In this document: positions 1 through 7,363 of the stretch, in pieces
Layout: the number at the start of each line of letters is the position of its first letter
Position numbering within the stretch: position 1 is the first letter of the stretch
From: an uncultured Anaerovibrio sp.
Lineage (GTDB): Bacteria > Bacillota > Negativicutes > Selenomonadales > Selenomonadaceae
Direction: 5' to 3'
DNA length: 18,053 nucleotides
NCBI GenBank assembly: GCA_934196075.1
Contig: CAKPVW010000042.1
Location: 1 to 18,053 of the forward strand
The notes under the pieces: model-generated
What the model was told of the DNA's origin: nothing
The model's database searches: none
Seen by the model: the letters and a program-made list of their open reading frames with translations, nothing else
Made by a program: the position numbers and the translations under genes

Positions 1-962
1 GCCCTCAGTTGGAGGCAGCTATCTATGAGTTCTACAGCCTTGGCCTGGGAGATCCTATTGGCATTGCTGCCTCTAATTCCATTGGCTTGGGAGATTTGCT
101 GGATGCGGTAGTGGCAGCTTTCCCAGAAAATACTGGTGAGGATAAGGATGAGGATGAAATCAGCATTGCGGTTATTGGCCGTCCAAATGTAGGCAAATCC
201 TCCATTGTCAATGCCCTGATTGGCGAAAACAGAGTTATTGTCAGCGATGTGGCCGGCACCACCAGAGATGCCATCGATACCCATTTTGTATCAGATGGTA
301 TCAAATTTATGCTGATTGATACTGCTGGCATGCGTCGTCGTGGCAAAATTGACGAGGCTATCGAGCGTTATAGTGTTATGCGTTCTCTGCGAGCTGTGGA
401 TAGAGCTGATGTAGTGCTGATGGTGATTAACGCTGAGGAGGGCATTACAGAGCAGGACAAGAAGATTGCCGGCTATGCCCATGAATCAGGCAAGGGTGTT
501 ATTATTGTAGTCAACAAATGGGATGTATTCCCAGACAAGGATGACAAGTCCACCCTGCGTTTTACAGAGGATTTGCGTGATGAAATCGGCTTCCTGCAAT
601 ATGCGCCTGTAGTATATACCTCTGCTCTTACCGGTCAGCGTATTCACAGAATCACTGAGCTGGTGAAATATGTGGCAGATCAGCAGTCCATGCGTATTCA
701 GACCAGTGTTCTGAACGAGCTGATTCGGGATGCTGTTTCCGTAAATCCGCCACCATCCCATCGTGGCAAACAGTTGAAGATTTTCTTTATGACTCAGACA
801 GATATTCAGCCACCAAAGTTTATCGTCTTTGTCAACGATCCTGAACTAATGCATTTTTCCTATTTGCGTTTCCTTGAAAATCGTCTCCGTGAAAGCTTTG
901 GTTTTGAGGGTACGCCTCTGAAGCTGATTGTCCGGGGCCGCAAGGAAGAGGAGGATTATTGA
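1..962 (+). CDS. der: Ribosome-assembly GTPase Der (EngA), 5'-truncated by window edge
   Basis: Der is a tandem-GTPase protein that acts in the cytoplasm in late 50S ribosomal subunit maturation. The frame is open from base 3, so the gene starts before the window. What remains is the tail of the first G domain (the GIAASNSIGLGDLLD stretch resembles the end of a G domain just before the linker), an acidic linker (EDKDEDE), the complete second G domain and the C-terminal KH-like domain. In the second G domain the P-loop GRPNVGKS, the switch residues GTTRD, the G3 motif DTAGM, the G4 motif NKWD and a G5-like TSAL can be read. The C-terminus is basic (RGRKEEE) as usual. The TTG at base 9 is not a real start because domain sequence precedes it. 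The stop is one base before the plsY start, so the two genes are probably co-transcribed. Confidence 0.96.
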   Translation, partial: PQLEAAIYEFYSLGLGDPIGIAASNSIGLGDLLDAVVAAFPENTGEDKDEDEISIAVIGRPNVGKSSIVNALIGENRVIVSDVAGTTRDAIDTHFVSDGIKFMLIDTAGMRRRGKIDEAIERYSVMRSLRAVDRADVVLMVINAEEGITEQDKKIAGYAHESGKGVIIVVNKWDVFPDKDDKSTLRFTEDLRDEIGFLQYAPVVYTSALTGQRIHRITELVKYVADQQSMRIQTSVLNELIRDAVSVNPPPSHRGKQLKIFFMTQTDIQPPKFIVFVNDPELMHFSYLRFLENRLRESFGFEGTPLKLIVRGRKEEEDY

Positions 963-963
963 T

Positions 964-1569
964 ATGCTGGGATTTATCATGGCAGCAGCTATTAGTTACC
1001 TTTTAGGCTCTATTCCCAATGGCTTGCTTTTGGGCAAAGGCATTTGGGGGGTAGATTTGCGGCAGCATGGCAGTGGCAATATAGGTGCCACCAATGCTTG
1101 GCGCACTATTGGCAAGGCCGGAGGCATCAGTATCTTTTTGCTGGATATGCTAAAGGGAGCCCTTAGTGCCTATCTAGGGCTTCATCTAGGAGGCAGCGAG
1201 CTGGCAGGTATTATCTGTGGCCTTTTGGCTATTGCAGGCCATTCCTGGTCCATTTTTCTTGGTTTCAAGGGGGGCAAGGGAGTAGCAACTGGTTTGGGTG
1301 TTATTGCCATGCTGATGCCTTGGGTGACAATTATTGTCTTTTTGGTATGGCTGGCTATTGTGAAAATTACCGGTTATGTATCTCTAGGCTCCATTGTAGC
1401 GGCCGTATTGGTGCCTATTTTGGCCCTATTTATGGGATTGCATACAGAATTTATGGTTCTAGGACTGATTGCGGCTGTATTTATTGTTTATCGTCACAAA
1501 AGCAACATTAGTCGTTTGCTAAATGGCACAGAAAGCAAAATAAAATCTGGGGGACATCATATAAAATAA
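964..1569 (+). CDS. plsY: Acyl-phosphate:glycerol-3-phosphate acyltransferase PlsY
   Basis: PlsY is the membrane enzyme that transfers an acyl group from acyl-phosphate to glycerol-3-phosphate, the first step of phospholipid synthesis in most bacteria. The 201-residue product is very hydrophobic, with about five membrane segments, and carries the family's conserved loops: SYLLGSIPNG near the N-terminus, GSGNIGATNAWR, GFKGGKGVATGLG, and YRHKSNISRLLNGTE near the C-terminus. I chose the ATG at 964 because an AGGAGG ribosome-binding site lies at about 948-953 inside the end of der, and because the protein then begins directly with the first membrane helix. A longer in-frame extension from 928 would add a charged non-family segment overlapping der. 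The length is normal for the family. A hairpin terminator follows within 30 bases. Confidence 0.96.
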   Translation: MLGFIMAAAISYLLGSIPNGLLLGKGIWGVDLRQHGSGNIGATNAWRTIGKAGGISIFLLDMLKGALSAYLGLHLGGSELAGIICGLLAIAGHSWSIFLGFKGGKGVATGLGVIAMLMPWVTIIVFLVWLAIVKITGYVSLGSIVAAVLVPILALFMGLHTEFMVLGLIAAVFIVYRHKSNISRLLNGTESKIKSGGHHIK

Positions 1570-1595
1570 CTAGGTGTCCTATCTGTAAGGTTTGA

Positions 1596-1635
1596 CAGCT
1601 CCTGTCCTCTCATGGGGCAGGAGCTGATATTTTTT
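1596..1635 (+). terminator. Rho-independent terminator after plsY
   Basis: CAGCTCCTG (1596-1604) pairs with CAGGAGCTG (1618-1626), and a short T run follows (ATATTTTTT). It ends the der-plsY transcript. It lies only about 20 bases before the polC start, so polC is probably reached partly by read-through, or from a promoter inside this region that I could not identify. Confidence 0.85.
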
Positions 1636-1655
1636 ATGGCAAGAATGGTGAGATA

Positions 1656-4600
1656 ATGGAGAAGTATCGTATTGTACCAGAAAATTGCAAACGGTTGGGA
1701 CAGCTTTTGGCAGGTATGGAGCAAAAGCCTCAGGAGGGAAGGCTCCTAGACACAGCGGTTATCCGTCATGTGGAGGTAACACCTGCCCGCAATATGTGGG
1801 AACTGCTGGTCTGGAGTGTGGAGAAACTGCCAGAGGAGCTTTTGGACAGAGCCAGAGAATATGTCATTACCAAGCATGGTTTGCAGGAGGTATTGTTCTA
1901 TACCACTGTTATCAAGCTGGAAAAGGTTTTGGAGCAAAAATGGGAACAACTGGTGGAGTTTGTCACTAAGGGGGATCATGCAGCCAAGGTTATTCTAGAC
2001 CAGTCCCGTCGCATTTATGGTCAGCAGGAAATCATTTTGCAGGTGCAGGGAGATTTTGCCAAATATTTGCTGGAAAAGCACAAGGTTCTGACCAAGCTGC
2101 GGGAGGGCACGGAGAAAATCATCGGTTATCCTGTAGCCCTGCAATGTCAAGCGGTTTATGAGGCCATAGAGGCCATTCGTCAACAGATGCCACCGGAGGA
2201 TCCTGCCTATTTGGAGGCTTTGAAAAGAGCTCAGACAGAGCCAAAGGCACCAGTGGCCCAAGGCGGAGGTGGCTCAGAGTATGGGAAGCCTGCGGGACCT
2301 CAGCCAGTGGCTAACTTTAATTCTGGTCATACCGCAGGAGGCAGTAATGCCGGCGGTGATACCAAAGGCGGCAAAAAATACCGTCGTCGTCAGCTGGTTA
2401 TTGGCCCAGAGGATTCACCTTTGGTATTTGGCGAGGGCATAGTGGGGGATATAACTCCTATTAATCAGCTGCAGGGAGAAATTCGCTCTGTTATCGCCCA
2501 GGGTTATATTGGCGGTGTGGACGGCAAAGAATTTGCCAATACCAATATGCTTCTCTTCTCTCTGGCTGATAGCACCGAGGGTATCAGTTGCAAGATATTT
2601 ATTCGGGAGCATGATGGCTATGAGGTTGTTCTAGGCCGGCTGAAAAAGGCAGCCAAATCAGGAGGGGTAGTCAAGGTAAAGGGTGCTGTCCGTTACGATA
2701 CCTATAGCAATGATTATAGCCTTATGCCGGATTCCCTGATGTTGGTAGAGCAGGAGTCCCGTAAGGACACGGCAGAGGAAAAGAGGGTAGAGCTTCATTG
2801 CCATACCAATATGAGCTCCATGGATGCAGTTTCCTCAGCCAAGGCTCTGATTAAGACTGCGGCTAAATGGGGCTGGCCCGCTATCGCCATTACGGATCAT
2901 GGCTGTGTACAGGCTTTTCCTGACGCCATGTCTGCCGCCAAGGATGCGGGAATCAAGGTTATCTATGGGGTAGAGGGTTATCTGGTAGGAGAGGACTACA
3001 AGCAAAAACGAGCCCATCATATTATTATTTTGGCCAAAAATCCCATTGGTCTGAGGAATCTCTACAAGCTGGTGTCCATGTCCAATCTGCGTTTCTTTTT
3101 CAAGCGGCCTAGATTGCCCAAGAAGCTGATTCAGGAATATAGGGAAGGCTTGATTATTGGCTCTGCCTGTGAAGCAGGGGAGCTGATGCGAGCTATAGTG
3201 GCTGAAGCACCAGAGGAGGAGCTTTTGGAGATTGCTTCTTTCTATGATTATTTGGAAATTCAGCCCATTGGCAATAATGAATTCCTTGTTCGGGAGGAAG
3301 CTTTTCCAAATATAAATAGTGAGGAAGATTTAATCAAGTTGAATCTCAAGGTGGCAGAGCTGGCCAAAAAGCTGAACAAGCCCTTGATTGCTACCTGTGA
3401 TGTACATTTTCTCAATCCAGAAGATTATATATACCGGGCCATTCTTATGAAGGGCACAGGCTTTAAGGATGCAGATAAGCAGCCGCCTTTGTTCCTGCGC
3501 ACCACAGAGGAAATGCTGGCTGAGTTCCAATATTTAGGAAAGGAAGCTGCCTATGAGGCGGTGGTAACCAATCCTCGCAAAATTGCGGAGATGGTGGAGA
3601 AATTCAAGCCTATTCCTGATGGATTGTATTCGCCCATGATTCCAGGAGCCGATGAGGCCATTCGGGATATGACCTATAACAAGGCCCATGAGCTTTATGG
3701 CAGCCAGCTGCCGGAGGTAGTGCAGGCTAGAATAGACCAGGAGTTAAAGCCAATTATTGCCCATGGCTTCTCGGTGCTGTATCTCATTGCCCACAAGCTG
3801 GTGCGGAAATCCAATATTGATGGCTATCTGGTAGGCTCTCGAGGCTCTGTAGGTTCATCCTTTGTGGCTACCATGACGGATATTACAGAGGTAAATCCCT
3901 TGCCGCCTCACTGGCGCTGTCCTTATTGCAAGCACAGTGAGTTTGTGTTGGATGGTTCCTACGGCTGCGGCTATGATTTGCCAGACAAAATCTGTCCTGT
4001 CTGTGGTACCAATATGCTGAAGGATGGTCACGAAATTCCTTTTGCGGTGTTCCTGGGGTTTGATGGTGACAAGGTGCCGGATATTGATTTGAACTTTTCC
4101 GGAGAATATCAGCCGGTAGCTCACAAATACACAGAGGAGCTTTTTGGCAAGGATAATGTATTCCGAGCAGGCTCCATCACAACTGTGGCAGACAAAACAG
4201 CCTATGGCTTTGTAAAAAAATATTATGAGGAAAAGGGGCAGTCCAAGCGGGAGGCTTTTATTGGCCACATGGCAGCTGGCTGTCAGGGGGTAAAACGTAC
4301 CACAGGCCAGCATCCTGCGGGTATCATGGTAGTGCCCCGCAATATGGATGTGCATTTCTTTACGCCTTTGCAGCATCCAGCAGATGATTTGACATCTGAT
4401 ACGATTACCACTCATTTTGACTATCATTCCATCAGCAGCCGTTTGGTAAAACTGGATATTCTGGGTCACGATGATCCTACTGTGATCAAAATGTTGGAGG
4501 ATTTGACTCATCGGGATCCAAAAACGATTCCTTTTGACGATCCAGCCACCTTGAGTATTTTTAACTCTACTACGGCGCTAGGGGTAACTCCTGAGCTGTT

Positions 4601-5504
4601 GGGGGCCAATTCCGGCACCTATGGTATACCAGAGTTTAGAACCAATTTTACCCGTCAGATGATTGATGATACCAATCCTAAATGCTTTAGTGATTTGGTT
4701 CGCATATCCGGTTTTTCCCATGGTACCGATGTATGGCTGGGCAATGCTCAGGATTTAATCAAGGGAGGTACCTGTACCCTGCAGAATGCCATATCTGCTC
4801 GTGATGATATTATGATTTATCTTATGCACAGTGGCGTAGATCCATTGGCCTCCTTTAAAATTATGGAGCGGGTTAGAAAGGGAAAGGGGATTCCTGAGGA
4901 TCAGGTGGAAATGCTGCGGGAAAAGAAAATTCCTGAGTGGTATATAGAATCCTGTCAGAAAATCAAGTATATGTTCCCTCGTGCCCATGCTACAGCCTAC
5001 GTTATGATGGCCTATCGCATAGCCTTTTGCAAGGTTCATTATCCCTTGGCCTATTATGCGGCTTACTTTTCTATTCGTGCAGCGGCCTTCGATGCAGATA
5101 TTATCTCCATGGGCCAAAAGGCGGTAGAGGAGAAGATGGCAGAACTGGAAGCCAAGGACAAGCGGGAGGCCAAGGAGGATGAACTCTATGTTGTGCTGCA
5201 GTTGGCTTGGGAAATGTATATCCGGGGCTTTAACTGCCTCAAGGTGGATTTGTACCGTTCCAAGGCAGACAGGTTTACCATGCTGCCGGAGGAAAATGCT
5301 ATTTTGCCTCCTTTTACAGCACTGGGCGGTTTAGGCGGTGTGGATGCACATTCTCTAGAGGATGAAAGAGAAAAGGGTGCATATTCCTCAGTGGAAAATA
5401 TGAAAAAACGCACCGGTATAACTAAAACCTCTGTGGAGGCCCTGAGAAATCACGGCTGCCTTGATGGTATGGACGAAAGCGATCAGCTCAGTCTATTTGG
5501 TTAA
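1656..5504 (+). CDS. polC: DNA polymerase III alpha subunit, PolC type, lacking the DEDDh exonuclease domain
   Basis: This is the replicative polymerase of low-GC Firmicutes type. The 1282 residues divide into an N-terminal domain (1-200), a Gly-rich linker (201-240), an OB fold (about 245-365), a PHP domain (about 377-590), and the polymerase palm, fingers and thumb. A zinc-binding module has Cys755, Cys758, Cys780 and Cys783. The palm aspartates are in PDIDLNFSGEY (Asp809, Asp811) and KLDILGHDD (Asp934). The C-terminus ends in QLSLFG, a beta-clamp-binding motif. In B. subtilis-type PolC (about 1430 residues) an exonuclease domain starting VFDVETTGL interrupts the PHP domain. Here the PHP sequence runs straight from YGVEGYLVGEDY (to 448) into KRAHHIIILAKN, with only a few residues at the junction. 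All candidate PHP metal ligands remain: His381, His383, Asp390, His415, Glu440, His454/455, Cys505, Asp582 and His584. The start has GGTGAG at 1647-1652. The gene ends in a strong terminator. Confidence 0.96.
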   Translation: MEKYRIVPENCKRLGQLLAGMEQKPQEGRLLDTAVIRHVEVTPARNMWELLVWSVEKLPEELLDRAREYVITKHGLQEVLFYTTVIKLEKVLEQKWEQLVEFVTKGDHAAKVILDQSRRIYGQQEIILQVQGDFAKYLLEKHKVLTKLREGTEKIIGYPVALQCQAVYEAIEAIRQQMPPEDPAYLEALKRAQTEPKAPVAQGGGGSEYGKPAGPQPVANFNSGHTAGGSNAGGDTKGGKKYRRRQLVIGPEDSPLVFGEGIVGDITPINQLQGEIRSVIAQGYIGGVDGKEFANTNMLLFSLADSTEGISCKIFIREHDGYEVVLGRLKKAAKSGGVVKVKGAVRYDTYSNDYSLMPDSLMLVEQESRKDTAEEKRVELHCHTNMSSMDAVSSAKALIKTAAKWGWPAIAITDHGCVQAFPDAMSAAKDAGIKVIYGVEGYLVGEDYKQKRAHHIIILAKNPIGLRNLYKLVSMSNLRFFFKRPRLPKKLIQEYREGLIIGSACEAGELMRAIVAEAPEEELLEIASFYDYLEIQPIGNNEFLVREEAFPNINSEEDLIKLNLKVAELAKKLNKPLIATCDVHFLNPEDYIYRAILMKGTGFKDADKQPPLFLRTTEEMLAEFQYLGKEAAYEAVVTNPRKIAEMVEKFKPIPDGLYSPMIPGADEAIRDMTYNKAHELYGSQLPEVVQARIDQELKPIIAHGFSVLYLIAHKLVRKSNIDGYLVGSRGSVGSSFVATMTDITEVNPLPPHWRCPYCKHSEFVLDGSYGCGYDLPDKICPVCGTNMLKDGHEIPFAVFLGFDGDKVPDIDLNFSGEYQPVAHKYTEELFGKDNVFRAGSITTVADKTAYGFVKKYYEEKGQSKREAFIGHMAAGCQGVKRTTGQHPAGIMVVPRNMDVHFFTPLQHPADDLTSDTITTHFDYHSISSRLVKLDILGHDDPTVIKMLEDLTHRDPKTIPFDDPATLSIFNSTTALGVTPELLGANSGTYGIPEFRTNFTRQMIDDTNPKCFSDLVRISGFSHGTDVWLGNAQDLIKGGTCTLQNAISARDDIMIYLMHSGVDPLASFKIMERVRKGKGIPEDQVEMLREKKIPEWYIESCQKIKYMFPRAHATAYVMMAYRIAFCKVHYPLAYYAAYFSIRAAAFDADIISMGQKAVEEKMAELEAKDKREAKEDELYVVLQLAWEMYIRGFNCLKVDLYRSKADRFTMLPEENAILPPFTALGGLGGVDAHSLEDEREKGAYSSVENMKKRTGITKTSVEALRNHGCLDGMDESDQLSLFG

Positions 5505-5573
5505 AGCGACACTTGGTACTCTTTAGGTTTTAGACCACTAAGGTTTACAGTATTTGTAATAAGGACATTAAAT

Positions 5574-5620
5574 AAAGCCATCACTTCTAGATACAAAGTC
5601 TAGAAAGTGATGGCTTTTTT
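5574..5620 (+). terminator. Rho-independent terminator after polC
   Basis: A long hairpin, AAAGCCATCACTT (5574-5586) against AAGTGATGGCTTT (5605-5617), has an inner CTAGA/TCTAG stem and ends in TTTTTT. The T run directly abuts the duplicated sequence that flanks the ATPase gene, which marks the left edge of that module. Confidence 0.92.
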
Positions 5621-5700
5621 GCTAAAACAGCATAAATAACTCTAAAATCTTGAAGAAATGCAGGTTTTGGCCATTTTGAATTTGGAAGAAATGCATGATT
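5618..5700 (+). repeat. Left copy of the 80-bp direct repeat flanking the ATPase gene
   Basis: Bases 5621-5700 match 7181-7260 at 72 of 80 positions (counted by eye), with no gaps and an offset of exactly 1560. The left copy begins TTTGCTAAAACAGCATAAATAA and the right copy TTTGCTAAAATAGCATAAATAA. In the right copy the TTG CTA AAA TAG are the last codons and stop of the ATPase gene. The left copy therefore holds a relic of the 3' end of a second ATPase gene of the same kind. This suggests gene duplication followed by loss, or insertion of a repeat-bounded cassette. Confidence 0.85.
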
Positions 5701-5836
5701 TGCAGAAATAAAACTTTGAAGAAATGTAAGATTTATGAAAATAAAATCTTGAAGAAATGTATGATTCATCATATAATAATTTTGAAGAAATGTAAGATTT
5801 TGGTATTTTGAATTTGGAAGAAATGCGTTTACTCTT
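5649..5836 (+). repeat. Six-copy 33-bp repeat array upstream of the ATPase gene
   Basis: The core TTGAAGAAATG followed by a conserved (C/T)A(G/T)GATTT-like tail recurs with exact 33-base spacing. The GAAGAAATG boxes (or the GGAAGAAATG variant) start at 5652, 5685, 5718, 5751, 5784 and 5817. The rest of each unit is AT-rich and variable. Thirty-three bases are eleven codons, and the phase matches the ATPase frame, reading LEEM in each unit, although the + frame contains stops. On the minus strand one frame is free of stops and reads an 11-residue repeat of the type KSYISSKFxxx. Three more copies follow the gene. Confidence 0.9.
5749..5777 (+). promoter_or_regulatory. Possible promoter of the ATPase gene inside the repeat array
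   Basis: TTGAAG (5749-5754) and TATAAT (5772-5777) are separated by 17 bases. The -35-like box is part of every 33-bp unit, but only the fourth unit has a perfect TATAAT at the right distance. Transcription would start near 5784, about 75 bases before the ATG. Confidence 0.4.
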
Positions 5837-5858
5837 AAAATTTTGGGGAGGTGCGGTC

Positions 5859-7190
5859 ATGTATTTTTATCGTAAAGCTTATAAGAAGCTTTTAGAGTGG
5901 AAAAAGCAATATGCAGATAATTATGCTGTTTTGCTGGAGGGAGCAAGACGTGTAGGAAAATCTACTATTGCTGAGCAGTTTGCCAAAAAAGAATATAAAT
6001 CATATATAATGATAGATTTTTCCAAGGCATCTCGTGATATTAAGGACTGCTTTGAGGATTTGTCCAATATGGATATTTTCTTTTTGCGTCTTAGCACTAT
6101 CACTGGTACAAGATTATATCCACACAAATCCGTGATTATTTTTGATGAGGTACAGCTTTTTCCGGTGGCAAGACAGGCTATCAAGCATTTGGTGAAGGAT
6201 GGTAGATACCATTATATAGAAACAGGCTCCCTGATTTCCATAAAGAAGAACGTAAAAAATATTCTCATTCCATCTGAGGAAATGAAGATACAAGTCTACC
6301 CTATGGATTATGAGGAATTCTGTCAAGCAGTGGGGCAGGATTATAGCCAACTGAAACAAATATATGATATGCATAAGAGTTTGGGACAGGCTGTAAATAG
6401 AAAATTGATGCGGGATTTGCGGATTTATATGGCTGTTGGCGGCATGCCTCAGGCTGTGGAAGCATATATTAGAAAGAAAGATTTTGCTCAAATAGATCAG
6501 GTTAAGAGACAGATTATCAATCTATATGAGGATGACTTTAAAAAAATTGATCCATCAGGCAGGTTATCAGCTATGTATCATGCCATACCAGCACAATTAT
6601 CTAGAGATTTGAAGCGTTATAGAATATCAACTGCGATAGGAGGACGCAAAACCATCCAAACAGAAGCCCTTATATACGATTTGATAGATTCTAAAACCGT
6701 ACTGCCCTGCTACAATGTAACAGATCCCAGGGTTAGCATGTCCTTGACCAAGAATTTGGATAGTTACAAGATGTATCTTGCAGATATAGGACTATTTGTA
6801 ACATTGCTGTTTATTGATAGGCCAGCTGTTGAGAATGAGATATATGCTAAACTTTTATCGGACAAGCTGCCGGCTAATTTGGGGCATTTGTATGAGAATC
6901 TAGCAGCCCAGATAATTGCCTCTATGGGACGGGAACTTTACTATCATACCTGGAATAAAAAGGATTGTTCCCACTACTATGAGATTGATTTTCTAGTTTC
7001 TGATGGGACAAAGCTATTGGCTCTGGAGGTCAAATCCTCTGGAACAGGCAAACATGAATCCCTCCGAGAATTTGGACGGCTATATTCACAACATGTAAAG
7101 GATTGTTATATTCTTTCCCAAAAGGATATAAACTATAAGGACGGAATATGGTATCTGCCAGTATATTTAACAGGATGTTTGCTAAAATAG
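5859..7190 (+). CDS. AAA ATPase with DUF4143-type C-terminal domain
   Basis: This 443-residue protein belongs to the AAA_14/DUF4143 group of ATPases, which is common in Firmicutes, Bacteroidetes and archaea and has no settled role. Visible motifs are a Walker A of the form GARRVGKST about 30 residues in, a Walker B SVIIFDEVQLFP, a sensor-like YIETGS, and a C-terminal nuclease-like fold with YEIDFLVSDG...LALEVKSS. The last resembles the D...ExK signature of PD-(D/E)xK enzymes. I chose the ATG at 5859 because GGGGAGG lies at 5845-5851. The frame can be extended to a TTG at 5808, but that only reads into the repeat array. The gene stands alone between two terminators and is flanked on both sides by 33-bp repeats in its own reading frame. 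It is more AT-rich than polC. No partner gene is visible, so I do not assign a defence or mobile role. Confidence 0.92.
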   Translation: MYFYRKAYKKLLEWKKQYADNYAVLLEGARRVGKSTIAEQFAKKEYKSYIMIDFSKASRDIKDCFEDLSNMDIFFLRLSTITGTRLYPHKSVIIFDEVQLFPVARQAIKHLVKDGRYHYIETGSLISIKKNVKNILIPSEEMKIQVYPMDYEEFCQAVGQDYSQLKQIYDMHKSLGQAVNRKLMRDLRIYMAVGGMPQAVEAYIRKKDFAQIDQVKRQIINLYEDDFKKIDPSGRLSAMYHAIPAQLSRDLKRYRISTAIGGRKTIQTEALIYDLIDSKTVLPCYNVTDPRVSMSLTKNLDSYKMYLADIGLFVTLLFIDRPAVENEIYAKLLSDKLPANLGHLYENLAAQIIASMGRELYYHTWNKKDCSHYYEIDFLVSDGTKLLALEVKSSGTGKHESLREFGRLYSQHVKDCYILSQKDINYKDGIWYLPVYLTGCLLK

Positions 7191-7260
7191 CATAAATAAA
7201 TTTAAAATCTTGAAGAAATGCAGGATTTGGCAATTTTAAATTTGGGAGAAATGCAAGATT
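7178..7260 (+). repeat. Right copy of the 80-bp direct repeat flanking the ATPase gene
   Basis: This copy starts inside the last codons of the ATPase gene (LLK and stop) and continues through the first downstream 33-bp units. It differs from the left copy at 8 of 80 compared positions, all substitutions. Confidence 0.85.
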
Positions 7261-7287
7261 TTGCTATTTTAGGTTTTGAAGTAATAC
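7209..7287 (+). repeat. Three-copy 33-bp repeat array downstream of the ATPase gene
   Basis: Repeat boxes start at 7212 (GAAGAAATG), 7245 (GGAGAAATG) and 7278 (GAAGTAATA, decayed), again spaced exactly 33 bases and in the same phase as the gene. The third copy fades into the following terminator. Confidence 0.85.
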
Positions 7288-7289
7288 AC

Positions 7290-7363
7290 AAAAGCAGTTT
7301 TGTGTACTTTAACCCGGCTTAGATGAAGTAGCTAAGGGGTAAAGTACACGAAGCTGCTTTTTT
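7290..7363 (+). terminator. Very long hairpin terminator after the ATPase module
   Basis: AAAAGCAG (7290-7297) pairs with CTGCTTTT (7354-7361), TTTT (7298-7301) pairs with GAAG (7350-7353) through A-U and G-U pairs, and GTGTACTTTAACCC (7302-7315) pairs with GGGGTAAAGTACAC (7336-7349) with one mismatch. CTTAG/CTAAG can extend the stem near the apex. The stem runs for about 26 base pairs and ends in TTTTTT. Because the other strand is also A/T-flanked, it could act in both directions. Confidence 0.9.

Noticed and set aside
928..963. Longer PlsY start inside der
   Set aside because: The extension is charged, overlaps der out of frame and lacks a ribosome-binding site. ATG 964 has AGGAGG at a good distance.
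1592..1620. TTGACA as a polC promoter
   Set aside because: A perfect -35 box occurs at 1592-1597, but it overlaps the terminator stem and the sequence at the right distance (GGGCAG) is not a -10 box.
3855..4511. Long minus-strand frame inside polC
   Set aside because: It lies wholly within a well-supported gene, has no family features and no ribosome-binding site, so it is a shadow frame.
5649..5836. CRISPR array
   Set aside because: The 33-base periodicity has no unique spacers. The variable part is short, AT-rich and similar between units, and no cas gene is near.
5808..5858. TTG start of the ATPase at 5808
   Set aside because: It only reads the last 33-bp unit. The GGGGAGG before ATG 5859 fits much better.
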